Shown: positions 17,265 through 22,815 of the stretch, in pieces
Numbering within the stretch: position 1 is the stretch's first letter
Layout: the number at the start of each line of letters is the position of its first letter
Assembly: GCA_964633355.1 (NCBI GenBank)
Contig: CAZWGO010000030.1
Coordinates: 1 to 22,815, forward strand
DNA from: Micavibrio_B sp964633355
GTDB taxonomy: Bacteria; Pseudomonadota; Alphaproteobacteria; Micavibrionales; Micavibrionaceae
Direction: 5' to 3'
DNA length: 22,815 nt
Notes under the pieces: generated by a model
What the model was told of the DNA's origin: nothing
What the model saw: only the letters and a program-made list of their open reading frames with translations
The model's database searches: none
Made by a program: the position numbers and the translations under genes

Positions 17265-18021
17265 ATCGGCTTTGAACCACGATTACAATGGCATAGTTGT
17301 TGGTATCTACCCCGGATGAATAGGCAGGCGTAGCTGAATAGCAGAATGCGTCTTTTCCGATTAGTTCAGTGGCTTCATCACCTAAAGCTACGCTAAATTC
17401 AGTATCGAAGATGGTCGATGATATAAAATTATGAAACTCTCCTACGGAGACAGTGTCTACAGGCGGCAGGTTGGAAGGATTCGTTACGCCGACAAAGTCA
17501 TTAAAAGCTTTGCAAAATTCTCTCGAGTACCATTGCATTGAAAGTATTATATCCATTTTGTCACTTCCGATGCCGGCTATCGACACGGCTTGCAACCCTG
17601 CATGGCCGGGTCGCCACCCGCCGGAAGTGAGGGCGTAGCCTTCGTTATTTATTGCCCAGCTGTCGCCTATAATAACTGGAGAAACCCCGCCGCCATTGGG
17701 ATGAAATATAAGGCAATTATCTGTAGTGCAGGAAACATTATCCATGACGGTGTTTCCGTTTTTTCGAATATAGACCGGGGAGTATGCGTCAAGATTTTGA
17801 ATCGCAATTCCATTCATCGTCATGCGCGTAACCGCTGTGCGAACAGCAATGCCATGATTAAGAATCTGAGAAGCCAAGGCAGAGACTTTTTCTTTCGAAA
17901 TATTTCCAGCGCCACCTCTATTCGAGTTCGTAATAGCATAGGCGAGCGCTGCAAAAAGCGCGACGGCAATAAGAATTAAAAATAAAACGTTACCGTTAGT
18001 GCGGAGAGGATGATTAATCAT
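17263..18021 (-). CDS. Pilin-like membrane-anchored exported protein of unknown function
   Basis: 252 aa. A short basic N-terminus (MINHPLRTNG) is followed by one hydrophobic helix, residues 11-31 (NVLFLILIAVALFAALAYAI), then an extracytoplasmic-looking domain rich in Asn, Gly and Ser with four cysteines (C in VSCTTDNC twice, EFCKAF, DAFCYS) that could pair. This layout resembles type IV pilin-like or TadE-like anchored proteins, and I have the impression that similar 'NVLFLILIAVALFAAL..A' N-termini occur in Micavibrio-type alphaproteobacteria; there is no clear G/Glu+5 prepilin site. No Shine-Dalgarno is visible; a TATAGT lies 11 nt before the ATG. It is convergent with rpoC and divergent from the SciP-like gene. 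Confidence 0.7.
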   Translation of the reverse strand: MINHPLRTNGNVLFLILIAVALFAALAYAITNSNRGGAGNISKEKVSALASQILNHGIAVRTAVTRMTMNGIAIQNLDAYSPVYIRKNGNTVMDNVSCTTDNCLIFHPNGGGVSPVIIGDSWAINNEGYALTSGGWRPGHAGLQAVSIAGIGSDKMDIILSMQWYSREFCKAFNDFVGVTNPSNLPPVDTVSVGEFHNFISSTIFDTEFSVALGDEATELIGKDAFCYSATPAYSSGVDTNNYAIVIVVQSR

Positions 18022-18083
18022 AAGAGAATATTACTATAACAAACAGGGAAAATATAGATCGTTGAAAGGCGTGCCATTTTTTC

Positions 18084-18115
18084 AGGAAAATATTTTTTAT
18101 GGCAAAAATTTTCCT
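18084..18115 (+). promoter_or_regulatory. AT-rich hairpin in the leader of the SciP-like gene
   Basis: AGGAAAAT (18084-18091) pairs with ATTTTCCT (18108-18115), 8 bp, 16-nt loop, followed by TTTT (18116-18119). It is terminator-like though weak in GC. It lies 37 nt before the SciP-like ATG and may attenuate that gene; it could equally be incidental AT-rich sequence. No convincing promoter was found in this 130-bp divergent gap. Confidence 0.35.
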
Positions 18116-18151
18116 TTTTGGTTAAATAGCCAGTGAAGGAATTTTTGCGTT

Positions 18152-18430
18152 ATGAGTATCTCCGATGATTTCAAGGCCTCGCAGGACGAGTTCGACTGGT
18201 CGCCTTATCCGACAAAAGAAAATAAAAAGGGATGGAGTGCGCAAATGAAGCGCGGCATTGTGGTCGCCCTTACCAGAGGTGTTTTGACTTATCAGGATAT
18301 CAAGCTTCGCTATAAAGATATCTCAGATGAAGAGATAAATAATTGGGTCGATCAATATAAGAAATCCGGAATGGGTGGATTGATGATTACAAAAGCGAAG
18401 TACATGGATATAGCGCGTCAACCTGATTAA
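18152..18430 (+). CDS. DUF1153 / SciP-like helix-turn-helix protein
   Basis: 92 aa, the usual size. Residues 28-81 follow the DUF1153 pattern: W28, K33-R34, VVALTRGVLT (37-46), RY at 53-54, the EEINNW helix ending in W65, and GMGGLMITK (73-81). In Caulobacter the DUF1153 protein SciP binds DNA and/or CtrA and represses CtrA-dependent genes in G1. This copy has a polar, acidic N-terminus (DDFKASQDEFDW) in place of the usual 'GPDG..LT..DLP' segment, so it may be a divergent paralogue and not the SciP orthologue. GAAGGAA lies about 10 nt upstream of the ATG. The next gene follows after 17 bp, probably in the same transcript. Confidence 0.75.
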   Translation: MSISDDFKASQDEFDWSPYPTKENKKGWSAQMKRGIVVALTRGVLTYQDIKLRYKDISDEEINNWVDQYKKSGMGGLMITKAKYMDIARQPD

Positions 18431-18447
18431 CTGAGTAGAGATTATCA

Positions 18448-18906
18448 ATGCGTAAAGATGATAAAAAAGCCGTCAGGCTAAAACGTGATTTCGGATGTGC
18501 GATTATCGAGCCGATTCATAAAGGCGTTTTCAGAGCGACCCTTCCCAATATATTTTACCTGCGCGATGTAAATCCTTTCTTGAGCAAGCTTCCGCTATGC
18601 AAAGAAAAAGTCGTGCTGGAACAGCCTTACGGTATCGGACTTGATCAGCGCCATGCGCTACGCGCCTTATTCGATGGTATTCAAATGCGCGGTATTGCAG
18701 CGCTTCATTCCTATCTGCCGAAAGCAGAACAAGATGAAAATGTCGTACGACATGGGCAGGTATACGAGATGTTCGATAACAAGCGGCCGCATCATGACGA
18801 TGATCCGGCGCTCTATGATTTCGTGCGCTTTGCCGTTGAAGGTCAAAAAATTAAAAAAGAGTCTTTCGGCTTACGCCACTTTCATCTGCGGAGCTTGTGT
18901 CGCTGA
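18448..18906 (+). CDS. Protein of unknown function downstream of the SciP-like gene
   Basis: 152 aa; not recognised. A basic N-terminus (MRKDDKKAVRLKRDF) is followed by a region with strands (GCAIIEPIHKGVFRATLPNI), a helix (DQRHALRALFDGIQMRGIAA) and an acidic/His-rich stretch (NKRPHHDDDPALYDF). No signal peptide or membrane segment. It is 17 bp after the SciP-like gene with only a weak GAG-type Shine-Dalgarno, so translation may be coupled. Its last 36 bp overlap the 3' end of the minus-strand gene ending at 18871; the final residues (LRHFHLRSLCR) look unlike the rest and may be a run-on after loss of an older stop codon (inference). Confidence 0.6.
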   Translation: MRKDDKKAVRLKRDFGCAIIEPIHKGVFRATLPNIFYLRDVNPFLSKLPLCKEKVVLEQPYGIGLDQRHALRALFDGIQMRGIAALHSYLPKAEQDENVVRHGQVYEMFDNKRPHHDDDPALYDFVRFAVEGQKIKKESFGLRHFHLRSLCR

Positions 18907-19287
18907 ATTAGCTGGGCCGTGCAAATTGGCGGCAACTGCCGGATAAGCGATGAGAATTTCATTTCTCATGTTGAAGTAAGGACTGCTTTCGGTTTCTGAT
19001 TTTTCTTCGAAATAACTATCCAGATCCTGAATCAGTTTTGTCATCGATTGAGGTTTGCAGGTTGTTACATATCCATCCTGAATAGATTCTTTGCCTTGCT
19101 TGATGTGGACCTCGGCTAAAAACAGCGAATTATTTTCAACGATACGAATTTTCTTATAAACGCCTTCTTCCAAAGCTTCTGGTGACGTATAGCCACTATT
19201 CAATGGGGCGTTACATTTAAAGGGTGTGGAATTGGGAGACTGGCTGGATCTGGAGCCAAATATCATACGCATAAAACTCATTTTCAT
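18871..19287 (-). CDS. Protein of unknown function, convergent with and overlapping its neighbour
   Basis: 138 aa; not recognised. Start uncertain: ATG 19287 has AGGG only 4-5 nt upstream, whereas the third codon ATG (19281) is better spaced. A basic, Met/Phe-rich N-terminus (MKMSFMRMIFGSRSS) is too short for a clear signal peptide. The middle contains strands around KIRIVENNSLFLAEVHIKQG and a helix MTKLIQDLDSYFEEKSETES; the tail is Ala/Pro-rich. It has a good promoter on its own strand (19315-19344) and overlaps the 3' end of the plus-strand gene by 36 bp, which would put antisense RNA over both ends. Confidence 0.6.
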   Translation of the reverse strand: MKMSFMRMIFGSRSSQSPNSTPFKCNAPLNSGYTSPEALEEGVYKKIRIVENNSLFLAEVHIKQGKESIQDGYVTTCKPQSMTKLIQDLDSYFEEKSETESSPYFNMRNEILIAYPAVAANLHGPANSATQAPQMKVA

Positions 19288-19314
19288 ATTCCCTGTATTT
19301 TTGTGCTTTTAAGG

Positions 19315-19344
19315 GTTATACCATAATAAAAAACAAAAAGGCAA
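19315..19344 (-). promoter_or_regulatory. Candidate promoter for the 18871-19287 gene
   Basis: On the minus strand: TTGCCT (19339-19344), 18-bp spacer, TATAAC (19315-19320). It has the same two boxes as the ribosomal promoters in this window. Confidence 0.55.
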
Positions 19345-19438
19345 GCTTGCCACAATAGTTAATATTTGCTTCGGTTTAGATCCTCAAAAATAACATAGCG
19401 GGCATGGGAACAAATTTTAAAAACCTTTAAAATAAGCG

Positions 19439-19468
19439 TTGACTCTTAAGAGGCATCTAACATATAGT
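19439..19468 (+). promoter_or_regulatory. Promoter of rpsL-rpsG-fusA-tuf
   Basis: TTGACT (19439-19444), 18-bp spacer, TATAGT (19463-19468), preceded by an AT-rich stretch. The predicted start near 19475 gives a leader of about 220 nt. Confidence 0.6.
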
Positions 19469-19474
19469 CCGCCA

Positions 19475-19697
19475 ACTTGTTTGGATGATTTGGCCGCAGG
19501 CCTGCAGAAAACCATTGATATTCAATGGCTTAAGCAGACTGAACGCAAGTCTAAAAATTCCCTCGGGAATGTCCGTGATTGACACAAGGCTTTCAGTTCA
19601 AGGCTCTTAAGCCCTTGACTTGGCCCCGCATGTCGCTTACGACACCACTCATCCACAACAAATATAGATATTAAGATTTAAAAGGTCGCAGAAACGT
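19475..19697 (+). promoter_or_regulatory. Long structured leader of rpsL
   Basis: No reading frame of note. Several hairpins follow one another: GCAGGCCTGC palindrome (about 19496-19505), CCATTGA/TCAATGG (19512-19528, loop TAT), AGACT/AGTCT (about 19536-19552), ATTCC/GGAAT (19557-19570, loop CTCG), and CAAGGC/GCCCTTG (about 19599-19617, one bulge). None has a U-tract. The rpsL-rpsG gap is only 12 bp, so an E. coli-like S7 intercistronic site cannot sit there; the leader is the likely place for feedback control, if there is any. Confidence 0.4.
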
Positions 19698-20069
19698 ATG
19701 CCAACCATTCAACAGCTTATCCGTAAACCACGGGAAAAACAGGTCGCCGGTAAAAAGAACCGCGCATTGAAACAAAACCCACAAGTCCGTGGCGTTTGTA
19801 CTCGTGTTTACACAACAACACCTAAGAAGCCGAACTCCGCTTTGCGTAAAGTTGCAAAGGTTCGTCTGGCAACAGGTCACGAAGTGATCTGCTATATCCG
19901 CGGTGAGGGCCATAACCTGCAAGAACACTCAGTCGTTCTCGTTCACGGCGGTCGCGTAAAAGATTTGCCGGGTGTTCGTTACCGTATCGTTCGTGGTGCG
20001 CTGGATACACAAGGCGTTAAAGACAGAAAACAATCCCGCTCCATGTACGGCGCGAAGAAACCGAAATAA
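19698..20069 (+). CDS. rpsL: Small ribosomal subunit protein S12 (uS12)
   Basis: 123 aa, normal length. Signature TTTPKKPNSALRKVAKVRL contains K43, and GGRVKDLPGVRYRIVRG contains K88 and P91: the positions that change in streptomycin resistance are wild-type here. S12 lies at the decoding centre of the 30S subunit and monitors codon-anticodon pairing. No strong Shine-Dalgarno is present (AAAAGGTCGC, about 10 nt upstream, is the best). First gene of the str-type operon, rpsL-rpsG-fusA-tuf. Confidence 0.98.
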   Translation: MPTIQQLIRKPREKQVAGKKNRALKQNPQVRGVCTRVYTTTPKKPNSALRKVAKVRLATGHEVICYIRGEGHNLQEHSVVLVHGGRVKDLPGVRYRIVRGALDTQGVKDRKQSRSMYGAKKPK

Positions 20070-20081
20070 GGAATTTGAAAT

Positions 20082-20588
20082 ATGGCTCGTCGTCGTAGTG
20101 CAGAGAAACGCGAAGTTTTACCGGATCCAAAATTTGGTAACGTTCAGCTGTCAAAATTCATCAATGTCGTCATGACGCGCGGCAAGAAATCTATTGCCGA
20201 GCAAATCGTTTATGGCGCGATTGAGATCGTTGAGAAAAAAGCGACGGCGAATGACGATCTGAATGCAGATCTGGCACGCGCGTCCAAGGGTCTGGCTGTT
20301 TTGATCGCCGTCCTCAATAAAGTTAAGCCAAATATCGAAGTGCGCTCACGCCGCGTCGGTGGTGCAACGTACCAGGTTCCTGTCGAGGTTCGTCAGGATC
20401 GCGGTTATGCGCTCGCGATGCGCTGGCTCCGCGATGCTGCCCGTAAGCGCGGCGAGCCGACAATGAAAGAGCGTCTGGCTGCTGAGCTTCTGGAAGCTTC
20501 CAATGACCGCGGTACAGCGATCAAGAAGCGTGACGATACGCATAAGATGGCCGAAGCGAACCGTGCGTTTGCTCACTATCGCTGGTAA
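20082..20588 (+). CDS. rpsG: Small ribosomal subunit protein S7 (uS7), with a short internal insertion
   Basis: 168 aa; most alphaproteobacterial S7 proteins are about 156 aa. The N-terminus MARRRSAEKREVLPDPKFG, the central SRRVGGATYQVPVEVR and the C-terminus KMAEANRAFAHYRW are standard. The extra length lies between IVYGA and VKPNIEVRSRR: 37 residues where about 25 are usual, around ATANDDLNADLARASKG (residues 54-70). S7 nucleates 3' domain assembly of 16S rRNA and contacts the E-site tRNA. AAGGAA lies about 7 nt before the ATG; 12 bp after rpsL, 30 bp before fusA. Confidence 0.97.
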   Translation: MARRRSAEKREVLPDPKFGNVQLSKFINVVMTRGKKSIAEQIVYGAIEIVEKKATANDDLNADLARASKGLAVLIAVLNKVKPNIEVRSRRVGGATYQVPVEVRQDRGYALAMRWLRDAARKRGEPTMKERLAAELLEASNDRGTAIKKRDDTHKMAEANRAFAHYRW

Positions 20589-20618
20589 TTGAAGAAATTT
20601 TAGGAATAAGAGAAACAC

Positions 20619-22727
20619 ATGCCACGCGAATATCCATTAGACCTCTACCGTAACTTCGGAATTATGGCTCACATCGATGCAGGTAAAACGACCTGTACGG
20701 AGCGCGTTCTGTACTATACAGGTAAGTCCCATAAAATTGGTGAAGTGCACGAAGGTGCGGCTACCATGGACTGGATGGGGCAAGAGCAAGAGCGTGGCAT
20801 CACGATTACGTCTGCTGCGACCACGACTTTCTGGGAAGGTCCAAAAGACGGGATCACTAAAGGTCAAAAATGCCGTTTCAACATCATTGATACACCTGGA
20901 CACGTTGACTTCACGATTGAAGTTGAGCGTTCCCTGCGCGTTCTCGATGGTGCCGTTTGTCTTCTTGATGGTAACCAGGGCGTTGAGCCTCAGACTGAAA
21001 CTGTTTGGCGTCAGGGCGATAAGTATAAAGTGCCGCGCATCATCTTCGCGAACAAAATGGATAAAATCGGCGCTAACTTCTATGATTGTGTCGACTCCGT
21101 TCAAAAACGCCTCGGTATCAATCCTGTTGTTCTGAACCTGCCGATCGGCGCTGAATCTGAATTCGCCGGCGTTGTTGATCTTTTGAAAATGAAAGCCATT
21201 ATCTGGTCGTCTGACGATCTGGGTGCGTCTTTCACTGAAACAGACATTCCGGCTGATCTTGTTGAGAAAGCCAAAGAATACCGCGCGAAGCTTGTTGATC
21301 AGGTGGTCGAGCAGGATGACGCGACGATGGAAGCTTACCTTGAAGGTAAGGAAATCGATATTCCGACACTGAAAATGTGTATTCGTAAAGGTACGATCAA
21401 CTCGACGATCGTCGCGATGATGTGCGGTAGCGCGTTCAAAAACAAAGGCGTTCAAACGCTGCTTGATGCGGTTGCTGATTTCCTTCCATCCCCGATTGAT
21501 AAGGGTGCGGTTAAGGGTAAGAAAATCGACTCTGATGAAGACGATTCTCGTCCAATGACGGAAGATGCGCCGCTTTCGGCTCTTGCTTTCAAAATTATGA
21601 ACGACCCGTTCGTCGGATCTTTGACGTTCGCTCGTATCTACTCGGGCAAAATGGAAGCCGGTTCTTATGTCGTTAACACGGTTAAGGATAAAAAAGAGCG
21701 TATCGGCCGTATGCTTTTGATGCACGCAAATAACCGCGAAGAAATCAAAGAAGCTTATGCGGGTGATATCGTCGCGCTTGTCGGTCTGAAAGATACAACA
21801 ACTGGCGACACGTTGTGCGATCCGGGCAAGCCAATCGTTCTTGAGCGTATGGAATTCCCTGAGCCGGTTATCGAGATTGCGGTTGAGCCAAAAACAAAGG
21901 CTGACCAAGAGAAAATGTCGATCGCTCTGCAGCGCCTTGCTTCCGAAGATCCTTCTTTCCGCGTTTCGGTTGACCACGAATCCGGTCAGACAATCATTAA
22001 AGGAATGGGCGAACTTCACCTCGACATTATTGTCGACCGCATGAAGCGCGAATTCAAAGTTGAAGCGAATATCGGTGCACCTCAGGTCGCCTACCGCGAA
22101 ACGATCACGCGTAAAGCGGAGATCAACTACACGCACAAAAAGCAATCCGGCGGTTCGGGTCAATACGCTCGCATCAACCTTGTGTTTGAACCGCAAGAGC
22201 CTGGCGTTGGATATGAATTCAATGCGGATATCACCGGCGGTGCTGTTCCTAAAGAATATATCCCGGGCGTTGAAAAAGGTCTTAAATACGCTCAGCTCTC
22301 CGGTATCATCGCAGGCTTCCCTGTGGTTGATTTCAAAGTGACGCTGGATGACGGTGATTACCACGACGTCGACTCTTCGGCTCTCGCATTCGAGATCGCT
22401 GCTCGCGCAGCTTTCAAAGAAGGTATGGCGAAAGCTGGGCCACAGCTTCTTGAGCCTGTGATGAAAGTCGAAGTTGTAACGCCTGAAAACTACATGGGCG
22501 ATATCATTGGTGACTTGAACTCTCGCCGTGGCCAGATCTCTGCTATGGAAGATCGTGGTAACGCAAAAGTGATTTCGGCAAGCGTGCCACTCTCCAGCAT
22601 GTTCGGTTACATCAACACTCTACGTTCGATGTCACAGGGCCGTGCCAACTATTCGATGACATTCGACCACTACGAGCCGGTTCCGCCGAATATCGTAGAA
22701 GAAGTCAAAAAGAAATTAGCTGCATAA
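20619..22727 (+). CDS. fusA: Elongation factor G
   Basis: 702 aa, normal length. GTPase motifs: G1 AHIDAGKT (17-24), switch region with GITITSAATTTFW, G3 DTPGHVDF (91-98) and G4 NKMDK (145-149). Domain II starts near PLSALAFKIMNDPFVG; domain IV has the conserved SGGSGQYARINLVFEP and GGAVPKEYIPGV; domain V ends in SMTFDHYEPVPPNI. EF-G drives translocation and, with RRF, ribosome recycling. An AGGAA lies about 12 nt upstream of the ATG. tuf follows after 18 bp. Confidence 0.99.
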   Translation: MPREYPLDLYRNFGIMAHIDAGKTTCTERVLYYTGKSHKIGEVHEGAATMDWMGQEQERGITITSAATTTFWEGPKDGITKGQKCRFNIIDTPGHVDFTIEVERSLRVLDGAVCLLDGNQGVEPQTETVWRQGDKYKVPRIIFANKMDKIGANFYDCVDSVQKRLGINPVVLNLPIGAESEFAGVVDLLKMKAIIWSSDDLGASFTETDIPADLVEKAKEYRAKLVDQVVEQDDATMEAYLEGKEIDIPTLKMCIRKGTINSTIVAMMCGSAFKNKGVQTLLDAVADFLPSPIDKGAVKGKKIDSDEDDSRPMTEDAPLSALAFKIMNDPFVGSLTFARIYSGKMEAGSYVVNTVKDKKERIGRMLLMHANNREEIKEAYAGDIVALVGLKDTTTGDTLCDPGKPIVLERMEFPEPVIEIAVEPKTKADQEKMSIALQRLASEDPSFRVSVDHESGQTIIKGMGELHLDIIVDRMKREFKVEANIGAPQVAYRETITRKAEINYTHKKQSGGSGQYARINLVFEPQEPGVGYEFNADITGGAVPKEYIPGVEKGLKYAQLSGIIAGFPVVDFKVTLDDGDYHDVDSSALAFEIAARAAFKEGMAKAGPQLLEPVMKVEVVTPENYMGDIIGDLNSRRGQISAMEDRGNAKVISASVPLSSMFGYINTLRSMSQGRANYSMTFDHYEPVPPNIVEEVKKKLAA

Positions 22728-22745
22728 TTAAGAAGGAATAAAAGT

Positions 22746-22815
22746 ATGTCAAAAGAGAAATTCGAGCGGAACAAGCCGCATTGTAACATCGGCACGATCG
22801 GTCACGTTGACCACG
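22746..22815 (+). CDS. tuf: Elongation factor Tu, N-terminal part (truncated by window end)
   Basis: The first 23 codons are present: MSKEKFERNKPHCNIGTIGH then VDH, running into the G1 P-loop (GHVDHGKT). AAGGA about 9 nt before the ATG. EF-Tu delivers aminoacyl-tRNA to the ribosome. Its place directly after fusA completes the str-type operon order. One amino-acid detail: PHCNIGTIGH has Cys where Val is common. Confidence 0.95.
   Translation, partial: MSKEKFERNKPHCNIGTIGHVDH

Noticed and set aside
18118..18140. Possible CtrA site (TTAA-N7-TTAA) before the SciP-like gene
   Set aside because: TTAA at about 18122 is followed by N8 then TGAA; spacing and second half-site do not match the consensus.
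19417..19430. Possible CtrA site upstream of the rpsL promoter
   Set aside because: TTAA-N6-TTAA has the wrong spacing, in a generally AT-rich region.
19579..19621. Additional TTGACA/TTGACT -35 boxes in the rpsL leader
   Set aside because: No AT-rich -10 box lies at 16-18 bp from either; the following sequence is GC-rich.

Overview
The window is a stretch of an alphaproteobacterial chromosome carrying the conserved transcription/translation supercluster: secE-nusG, rplK-rplA, rplJ-rplL, rpoB-rpoC, rpsL-rpsG-fusA-tuf, all on the + strand. Alphaproteobacteria are suggested by the RpoB/RpoC sequences (RpoB is 1417 aa with the long inserted segment usual in that class), by a DUF1153/SciP-like gene (a family known from alphaproteobacteria), and by a short gene with the 'RPWE..KGP...SSMNALKHG' signature. 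Composition is moderate in GC with AT-rich intergenic DNA. The pilin-like protein and DUF1153 protein recall Micavibrionales-type organisms, but order-level placement is only a guess.

Layout. 1-1374: the 3' end of a Crp/Fnr-type regulator, a divergently oriented secreted EF-hand protein and a DedA membrane protein. 1379-2320: secE-nusG with its own promoter and terminator. 2322-3490: two tiny overlapping unknown genes and a frameshifted YdcF/SanA-like (DUF218) gene on the minus strand. 3546-4865: rplK-rplA preceded by a leader that resembles the L1-binding region of 23S rRNA. 4898-5280: one orphan small gene with its own promoter and perfect terminator. 5283-6429: rplJ-rplL with a long structured leader. 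6443-8373: four minus-strand unknown genes and a palindromic repeat, which split rplL from rpoB. 8505-17264: rpoB-rpoC with its own promoter and terminator. 17263-19287: a pilin-like anchored protein, a SciP-like regulator and two unknown genes. 19439-22815: rpsL-rpsG-fusA-tuf with a ~220-nt structured leader; tuf is cut by the window edge.

The core genes supply the translocon (SecE), transcription elongation/antitermination (NusG), the ribosomal stalk (L11, L1, L10, L7/L12), RNA polymerase (beta, beta') and the decoding/elongation machinery (S12, S7, EF-G, EF-Tu). The most notable feature is that every ribosomal/RNAP block looks like a separate transcription unit: a TTGc/a..-N17/18-TATAAC-like promoter at one end and, for most, a clear intrinsic terminator at the other, with small orphan genes in the gaps. 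Four candidate leader control elements are visible (rplK, rplJ, rpoB, rpsL); the rplK one is the best supported. I see no rRNA, tRNA, CRISPR array, insertion sequence or obviously new multi-gene system.
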